A model generated the notes under the pieces. The model saw only the letters and a list, made by a program, of their open reading frames with translations, was not told the origin of the DNA and made no database searches. This document shows positions 6,914 to 11,274 of a DNA stretch of 11,274 bases, piece after piece. The DNA comes from CAUVKI01 sp963552605. GTDB taxonomy: Bacteria > Bacillota > Clostridia > Tissierellales > Peptoniphilaceae. Position 1 is the stretch's first letter. The number at the start of each line of letters is the position of its first letter. The position numbers and the translations under genes were made by a program. Location: positions 1 through 11,274 of the forward strand of contig CAUVKI010000049.1 in the NCBI GenBank assembly GCA_963552605.1. The letters are read 5' to 3'.

Positions 6914-7912
6914 TCAGCTCCTCCATTCGTCATAGTGGGAAAAAATCGCTTCTCTTACACGCTGTGCACCTTTTCCGTCTACCATTTCCTGCCCTTTCTC
7001 GGACATCTTACGCCTTTTTTCCGGATTATCTCTCAAACTCAAAAGAGTTCCGCTAAGCTCATTCTTATCGAAATCCCTACCGTCCCCAAGACACAAAAGA
7101 GTTCCCTCTTTGTGAAACACACGATTTTGAGAAATTTGATTTTTTGCGGCGATATAGGTTATTGCGGGAAGTCCCGTCGCCGCCAATTCATATACGGTAG
7201 TTCCTCCCGCAGAAACACACAAATCTGCACTTTCCATCAGAGAATACATATCCTTAACATTTTTATGCACAGCTACATTATCATACTTTAAATCCAAAGT
7301 TTTTGAAAAAGCCGCACCTATTACCACATCTATTGAGGTAAATAAATTGGAAGCCGTTTCAACCACACCCTCCGTCAGATTTAAAACATCAGCTCCCCCC
7401 ATCGTAATAAGGAGTCGCTCTGAGCTCTCCTTAATCTCTTTCTTGACGGGAGTTTGAAATCGGCTGCGAAGTATTACATATTCCGTACCCAAAATCGCAT
7501 CTCGTTTTTCTTCTTTCAGAATTTCCTCATATTTTTTTGCATAATTTCCGCCGTGATAATATAAATCACAAGGCAAGGTAGGGTCTTCCAAATTATCTAT
7601 AAGCACCTTGAAGAATTTCTCGGAGAGTTTTGAAAGATATTTTCTGTTCGCCTCAAAGAGATCCACAATCAAAATATCCTTGTGTGAAAGCTTGGAGTTT
7701 ATCCATGTCGGCTCTTCTTCCAAAGAAACTTCCTCGGGGATTATCATAAATCCGAAAGCCGAAGCTTTAAGCCCCGAGATAAGCATTTTATTCTCTCTGA
7801 TTAAAAATCTGAAACCCTCTCCCGCTCTTTGAAACTCCTCGGAAAGCCCCGTCATTCTCATAAGGTGTCCAAGCCCTATTTTTTCGTTTCCGTCAAGTCT
7901 TATCCAAATCAT
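6914..7912 (-). CDS. pseG: UDP-2,4-diacetamido-2,4,6-trideoxy-beta-L-altropyranose hydrolase
   Basis: PseG removes UDP from the diacetamido sugar before the PseI condensation. It has a GT-B-like fold related to MurG. The 332 residues match the family. The N-terminal loop RLDGNEKIGLGHLMR (5-19) carries the expected catalytic base His16. MGGAD (171-175) opens the second domain, and SAGGTTVYE (234-242) with the following AATGLP is the nucleotide-binding loop. The start overlaps the pseB stop by 4 nt (ATGA), with AGGA 8 nt upstream. Order in the operon does not follow the order of reactions. Confidence 0.93.
   Translation of the reverse strand: MIWIRLDGNEKIGLGHLMRMTGLSEEFQRAGEGFRFLIRENKMLISGLKASAFGFMIIPEEVSLEEEPTWINSKLSHKDILIVDLFEANRKYLSKLSEKFFKVLIDNLEDPTLPCDLYYHGGNYAKKYEEILKEEKRDAILGTEYVILRSRFQTPVKKEIKESSERLLITMGGADVLNLTEGVVETASNLFTSIDVVIGAAFSKTLDLKYDNVAVHKNVKDMYSLMESADLCVSAGGTTVYELAATGLPAITYIAAKNQISQNRVFHKEGTLLCLGDGRDFDKNELSGTLLSLRDNPEKRRKMSEKGQEMVDGKGAQRVREAIFSHYDEWRS
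6918..6924 (-). promoter_or_regulatory. Strong ribosome binding site supporting a TTG start for pseI
   Basis: GGAGGAG on the minus strand, inside the last codons of pseG, is 6 nt from TTG at 6911. The alternative ATG (6926-6924) overlaps this site and so cannot use it. Confidence 0.6.
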
Positions 7913-8919
7913 TTTTTATATCCTAAAATCTCAAGTTTTTCCCGTATCCGCTCCGTGGAAAGCCACTCATCATTGTTTCCCGAATTATACTCAAACCCCT
8001 CCGGCACTCTCTCCCCTCCGGCTTTCTCAAAATCCTGCCGCCACCAACTAAGCTGAGGATATATGATATAGTGGTCATCGTATTTTAAACAATAAGGGCT
8101 GTCCTCTTTGGAAATCATGACTTCATTTAATTTTTCGCCCTCACGTATTCCCACTTCGTATGGAACTCCGTCGGGAGAAATCGCTCTTGCCAAATCTTCA
8201 ATTTTAAAAGAAGGAATTCTTGAAATATAGGTTTCTCCGCCTTTGGACTCATTGAAAGCCTTGAAAACCAACCTCACCCCTTCTTCCAAGGTAATCCAAA
8301 ACCTTGTCATACGAAAGTCCGTAACGGGCAAATCTTTTTTTCCGTCTTTGTAAAGCTGTAAGAAAAAGGGGATTACCGAGCCTCTTGACCCTGCCACATT
8401 TCCATACCTCACCACGGAAAACACCGTACCTTTTCCTCCGGTATAGGCATTTCCCGATATGAAGAGCTTATCCGAAACGAGTTTGGTTCCTCCGTATAAA
8501 TTTACGGGACTTACCGCCTTATCCGTAGAGAGTGCCACCACCTTTTTCACTCCGCAGTCAATCGCGCAGTCTATTATATTCTGCGCTCCGTAGACATTCG
8601 TCTTGACCGCCTCGAAGGGGTTATACTCACAAGCCGGCACCTGCTTCATTGCCGCCGCATGGATAACAAAGTCAACTCCGTAAAAGGCTCTCCTAAGCCT
8701 CTCCTTATCTCGCACATCTCCTATAAAAAACCTCAGCTTTGAAAAATTCTTACTTGAAAGCTCTCCTGACAAAGTCTTTCGCATCTCGTCCTGCTTAAAC
8801 TCATCCCTTGAATAGATGATAATCTTTTGGGGATCGTATTCTTTGATTAAGAGTTCTGCAAACTTATGCCCGAAAGATCCCGTTCCTCCTGTAATCAAAA
8901 TAACTTTTGAATTAAACAT
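7909..8919 (-). CDS. pseB: UDP-N-acetylglucosamine 4,6-dehydratase (5-inverting)
   Basis: PseB converts UDP-GlcNAc to UDP-2-acetamido-2,6-dideoxy-beta-L-arabino-4-hexulose, the first step of pseudaminic acid synthesis. It is an extended short-chain dehydrogenase. GGTGSFG (11-17) is the NADP-binding loop; HAAAMKQVP (87-95) is typical of the family; the catalytic set is Asp133 and Lys134 in STDKA plus Tyr142 and Lys146 in YGGTK. Length (336) is normal. The gene overlaps maf by 8 nt and has a GGAGGGAG site within the maf end, so expression is coupled. Conservation at the active site argues it is functional and inverting rather than a sialic-acid-type enzyme. Confidence 0.95.
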   Translation of the reverse strand: MFNSKVILITGGTGSFGHKFAELLIKEYDPQKIIIYSRDEFKQDEMRKTLSGELSSKNFSKLRFFIGDVRDKERLRRAFYGVDFVIHAAAMKQVPACEYNPFEAVKTNVYGAQNIIDCAIDCGVKKVVALSTDKAVSPVNLYGGTKLVSDKLFISGNAYTGGKGTVFSVVRYGNVAGSRGSVIPFFLQLYKDGKKDLPVTDFRMTRFWITLEEGVRLVFKAFNESKGGETYISRIPSFKIEDLARAISPDGVPYEVGIREGEKLNEVMISKEDSPYCLKYDDHYIIYPQLSWWRQDFEKAGGERVPEGFEYNSGNNDEWLSTERIREKLEILGYKK

Positions 8920-10777
8920 CTTCTCCCTCCGACTTCAAAAATTCTTCCAACTCATCCGTCGCCTCATCAAACAGCGGCACAAACTCCAAAAATGTCGCTG
9001 TCAATAAATTCAAATACGCCCCGAAAGTTCGATAGACCATCTCTTTCTTTTTCTTAAAGTCGGTCATTTCGTTTATATAGGATAATTTTTCTATGGTGAT
9101 ATTATAATTTGTATAAGTCGGTAAGATTCCTGCATTCATCAGGCAAGGATGTTTACTAAGATCAATTAGCAATTCCCTAAGCTTTACATATTCCTCGGTT
9201 AATGTGAACATATTTTTGGAATCGTTGGCTTTATCAAGAATCGTTTTATACCTTTGGAGAAGTTTTATCGCTTCCATTTTCCCCTTTCTCCAATTTTCAA
9301 TTGCTCCGAGACTGAATTTTTTATCGATCACCTTTTCGTCCTTAAGGATAAGAGGTTCTTCAGCGCAGCCTTTTGGCAGAGTTTTTTCAAGTTCCGAAAG
9401 CGGACGATAGGGAAATCCCTTAATCTTCGCTCCTCCTCGAGTGGAATTATATAAAGTTGAAATTGGAAGCCCCTTTTTTTTCTGATATTCCAAAAGGGTT
9501 TTCCCTTCTCTTGCCATCTGATCTCTCATATCCCTGTAGGATACAACCGAAGCTATCTTTCCTCCGTCATTTGAAGGAAGGTATATGGTTACTTTATCAC
9601 TATATTTTTGATCCGAATCGTATTGTGTTCCCGTGGCATAGGTCTTTCCCTCCAATGCTCCCAAGTTCTGCCCCACCAATATAATCGGACTCATATTCAT
9701 CATAAGAGCGGAGTGAACAGCCATAACCGTAATCGTTTGTGCCACTTCCATAAGCGGAGCCGCAGGCTTCATTCTCAAAAAGATGGGGGTTACTTCTCCT
9801 GAAACCAAGGGAACTTGAATTAAAGAACCGGGATAACCCTCAATCGCTTCAGGCGATCCTATATCTCCGAAAAAAAGACTCACTTCCTTTAAGTTTCTCT
9901 CTATAATAGGCTCGGTTACAATACCTGCATGTGATGCGGAGTCGATTATGCACGCTGCATGGGGAATAATCCCCTCAGCCAAAACCGGACGAATCGAAGA
10001 GCCTGCCACTATTAAATATGCCGACTTTTCATCATATATTTTCTTTAGAAGCGGTAACTCTTCATTAAGGGACGGTCCCGCCGCAATTATAATTGCCGGT
10101 TTTCCTTCAAAGGGTTTAGTTGTGCGATATCCTACCGAAGGACTTTTTGCAATTCTTCCCATATTTTTTATGTTTGAGAAAACCTGTCTTTCCTGAAAAC
10201 GCATTGCCGTTACAAAATTAGCCTTTGCTTCCAAAAATCTGGTTCTATAATTTTCGGTAAAGGCTTTGAATTCCTCGGGAAAATTTGTTTCATAGAAAGG
10301 CATAAAAAAAATGGAAACCGGATTTACAAAATTCTCCGATAAACCTCTTGCTAATTTTAGCAGCCGATCTCCGTCAATATCCACGCCTTCAATCAGATTA
10401 ACCAAGTCTATTGAAAAATCGGAGCTGTCAAAAAATCTATATAAAAGTTCTTCAACGGGTTCGTAGATTAAAAACTTCAGGAGCGGATATTTTTTATGAA
10501 TAGCCTCAAGCTGATACCCAAGCCCCGCCCCCACAACTACAAGATATCCGTTCTCTTTGATATCCGCAGCGGCATCAAGCAAAATCTCCGCCTCCGCCTC
10601 CGGATTATATAGGCTTATAACTTGACAGTTTTTTTCATCTATTTTATATGTTAAAGAGCTCGATCCGTTTTTTGCACTGACTATCTCCGAGTTTTCAAGT
10701 TTCGGCACTTCAGTCTTCCACTTGTCGAACAGTAAAGAATTGGTTCTCTCCAATAATTTTTTCATTTTGCTTCTCAT
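8912..10777 (-). CDS. maf: Maf-family motility-associated factor, probable flagellin nonulosonate transferase
   Basis: Maf proteins act in the cytoplasm, attaching pseudaminic or legionaminic acid from its CMP form to Ser/Thr of flagellin before export. The 621 residues show the typical layout: an N-terminal domain with VVGAGLGYQ (81-89), the central DUF115 (MptE-like) domain opening with IIIAAGPSL (229-237) and containing ILVGQNLG (366-373), then the conserved NSTRGGAKIKGF segment (444-455) and a helical C-terminal region (about 480-621). The ATG at 10777 has AGGAGG (10785-10790) 7 nt upstream. It is first in the operon, directly after the promoter, and stands with the pse genes that should supply its donor. 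Flagellin itself is not in the window. Confidence 0.92.
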   Translation of the reverse strand: MRSKMKKLLERTNSLLFDKWKTEVPKLENSEIVSAKNGSSSLTYKIDEKNCQVISLYNPEAEAEILLDAAADIKENGYLVVVGAGLGYQLEAIHKKYPLLKFLIYEPVEELLYRFFDSSDFSIDLVNLIEGVDIDGDRLLKLARGLSENFVNPVSIFFMPFYETNFPEEFKAFTENYRTRFLEAKANFVTAMRFQERQVFSNIKNMGRIAKSPSVGYRTTKPFEGKPAIIIAAGPSLNEELPLLKKIYDEKSAYLIVAGSSIRPVLAEGIIPHAACIIDSASHAGIVTEPIIERNLKEVSLFFGDIGSPEAIEGYPGSLIQVPLVSGEVTPIFLRMKPAAPLMEVAQTITVMAVHSALMMNMSPIILVGQNLGALEGKTYATGTQYDSDQKYSDKVTIYLPSNDGGKIASVVSYRDMRDQMAREGKTLLEYQKKKGLPISTLYNSTRGGAKIKGFPYRPLSELEKTLPKGCAEEPLILKDEKVIDKKFSLGAIENWRKGKMEAIKLLQRYKTILDKANDSKNMFTLTEEYVKLRELLIDLSKHPCLMNAGILPTYTNYNITIEKLSYINEMTDFKKKKEMVYRTFGAYLNLLTATFLEFVPLFDEATDELEEFLKSEGEDV

Positions 10778-10798
10778 AAACTCGCCTCCTAATGAGTA

Positions 10799-10827
10799 AT
10801 TATAACCGTCTATACCTCAAATTTCAA
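10799..10827 (-). promoter_or_regulatory. Promoter of the maf-pse-cit operon
   Basis: On the minus strand TTGAAA (plus 10822-10827) is separated by 17 bp from a perfect TATAAT (plus 10799-10804). The expected transcript start is near 10792, giving a leader of about 15 nt that is almost entirely the ribosome binding site. This leaves no room for a riboswitch or attenuator. No sigma28 (flagellar) promoter pattern is seen here. Confidence 0.75.
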
Positions 10828-10851
10828 CCAAGATTTATTTTCAAAAAATGA

Positions 10852-10880
10852 TTGACTTGGATTAAAATCAGTGGTAGACT
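10852..10880 (+). promoter_or_regulatory. Promoter of the tRNA-Cys gene
   Basis: TTGACT (10852-10857) is separated by 17 bp from TAGACT (10875-10880), which is preceded by TGG, an extended -10. The expected start is about 10 nt before the tRNA. It diverges from the operon promoter; the two -35 elements are 24 bp apart. Confidence 0.65.
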
Positions 10881-10897
10881 TACGGCGTTTGAGTAGC

Positions 10898-10969
10898 GGC
10901 GACATAGCCAAGCGGTAAGGCAAAGGTCTGCAACACCTTGATTCTCCGGTTCAAATCCGGATGTCGCCT
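10898..10969 (+). tRNA. tRNA-Cys (anticodon GCA)
   Basis: A 72-nt cloverleaf with full pairing: acceptor stem GGCGACA/TGTCGCC (10898-10904 with 10962-10968), D-stem GCC/GGC (10907-10909, 10919-10921), anticodon stem AAGGT/ACCTT (10923-10927, 10935-10939) with anticodon GCA at 10930-10932, 5-nt variable region, and T-stem TCCGG/CCGGA with the loop TTCAAAT. The discriminator base is T (U73), as expected for cysteine. The CCA end is not encoded and must be added by an enzyme. Confidence 0.97.
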
Positions 10970-10975
10970 TATTAA

Positions 10976-11014
10976 AAAAAGCCTTGCATTTCTTTAGATG
11001 CGAGGCTTTTTGTT
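10976..11014 (+). terminator. Intrinsic terminator after tRNA-Cys
   Basis: A 14-bp stem (10976-10989 with 10998-11011, one T-G wobble, 8-nt loop) ends in a T-rich tail that includes the T-run of the 3' arm. It begins 7 nt after the tRNA, so tRNA-Cys is a single-gene unit. Confidence 0.85.
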
Positions 11015-11083
11015 TGGAATTTTTATTTCTCAGATAAAAATGGTAGAGCAGACATGAACGAACTATGTAATTTTCATACTATA

Positions 11084-11113
11084 CAAAAGCACGCTAATTT
11101 CAGCATGCTTTTG
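11084..11113 (-). terminator. Hairpin, likely terminator of the right-edge minus-strand gene
   Basis: A 12-bp stem (11113-11102 with 11095-11084, 6-nt loop) is complete on the minus strand with one G-U wobble; on the plus strand the same position is a C-A mismatch. The stem has an A-rich 5' side and a T-rich 3' side, but the free T-tail is short. It lies about 45 nt beyond the stop of the partial gene. Confidence 0.5.
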
Positions 11114-11158
11114 CTATTTGTCAATTGCTTTTTTGAGTATTATGCAACAGCCTCTTTA

Positions 11159-11274
11159 TTAACGCAAACCTTCAACTTCTTTAAGTGAAAGCCCCGTTGC
11201 AAGTGCAATCTTCTCCGTCGAAAGCCCCAAGATAATCAACTGTCTTGCCGTTCTTATCGCCTCTTCTTTTCTTC
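11159..11274 (-). CDS. C-terminal fragment of an Rpn/PD-(D/E)XK nuclease-type putative transposase
   Basis: The last 37 codons are visible before the window edge, ending in TAA at 11161-11159. The peptide reads RKEEAIRTARQLIILGL, then STEKIALATGLSLKEVEGLR. This matches the usual tail of Rpn-family recombination-promoting nucleases (PD-(D/E)XK putative transposases): a short helical region ending in a helix-turn-helix-like 'KIA..TGLS..E(V/I)..L'. The catalytic domain lies outside the window, so neither function nor completeness can be judged. Family assignment rests on the tail alone. Confidence 0.65.
   Translation of the reverse strand, partial: RKEEAIRTARQLIILGLSTEKIALATGLSLKEVEGLR

Noticed and set aside
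4745..8919. Legionaminic or sialic acid pathway instead of pseudaminic acid
   Set aside because: PseB-type dehydratase, the PseI-typical YTPWEWHKE block and PseG all point to pseudaminic acid; no NeuC-type epimerase is present.

Overview
The window holds one long, tightly packed block of ten genes on the minus strand (about 10777 down to 354), followed by a terminator. To its right are a tRNA-Cys gene on the plus strand and the C-terminal tail of an Rpn/PD-(D/E)XK-type putative transposase gene that runs off the right edge. On the far left, a new minus-strand gene begins just before the left edge. Purine-rich Shine-Dalgarno sites, sigma70-type promoters, AT-rich spacers and gene content (citrate lyase, flagellin glycosylation, Rpn-type protein) suggest a flagellated, fermentative, low-to-mid-GC anaerobe, most likely a Firmicute (Clostridia or Negativicutes). 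No genus can be named from the sequence alone.

In order of transcription (right to left): a promoter at 10799-10827 with a leader of only about 15 nt; maf (motility-associated factor, flagellin glycosyltransferase); pseB, pseG, pseI and pseC (pseudaminic acid synthesis); a 198-residue protein I do not recognise; a citX-citG fusion; citD; citE; citF; then an intrinsic terminator whose stem directly follows the citF stop codon. Neighbouring genes overlap or are separated by fewer than about 20 nt throughout. One mRNA could therefore carry both modules.

The first half makes most of the nine-carbon sugar pseudaminic acid (PseB dehydratase, PseC aminotransferase, PseG UDP-hydrolase, PseI condensing synthase) and, through Maf, transfers it to flagellin. 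The acetyltransferase PseH and the CMP-transferase PseF are not in the window. The second half makes citrate lyase (CitD carrier, CitE lyase, CitF transferase) and both enzymes for its prosthetic group (CitX and CitG domains in one chain). The acetylating ligase CitC and a citrate transporter are not in the window.

The most unusual points are: the joining of flagellin glycosylation and citrate fermentation in one apparent operon; the unrecognised acidic protein at the junction; a CitG domain whose usual proline/glycine-rich signature is strongly changed; and a 141-bp palindromic element behind a consensus-like plus-strand promoter in the left intergenic region.
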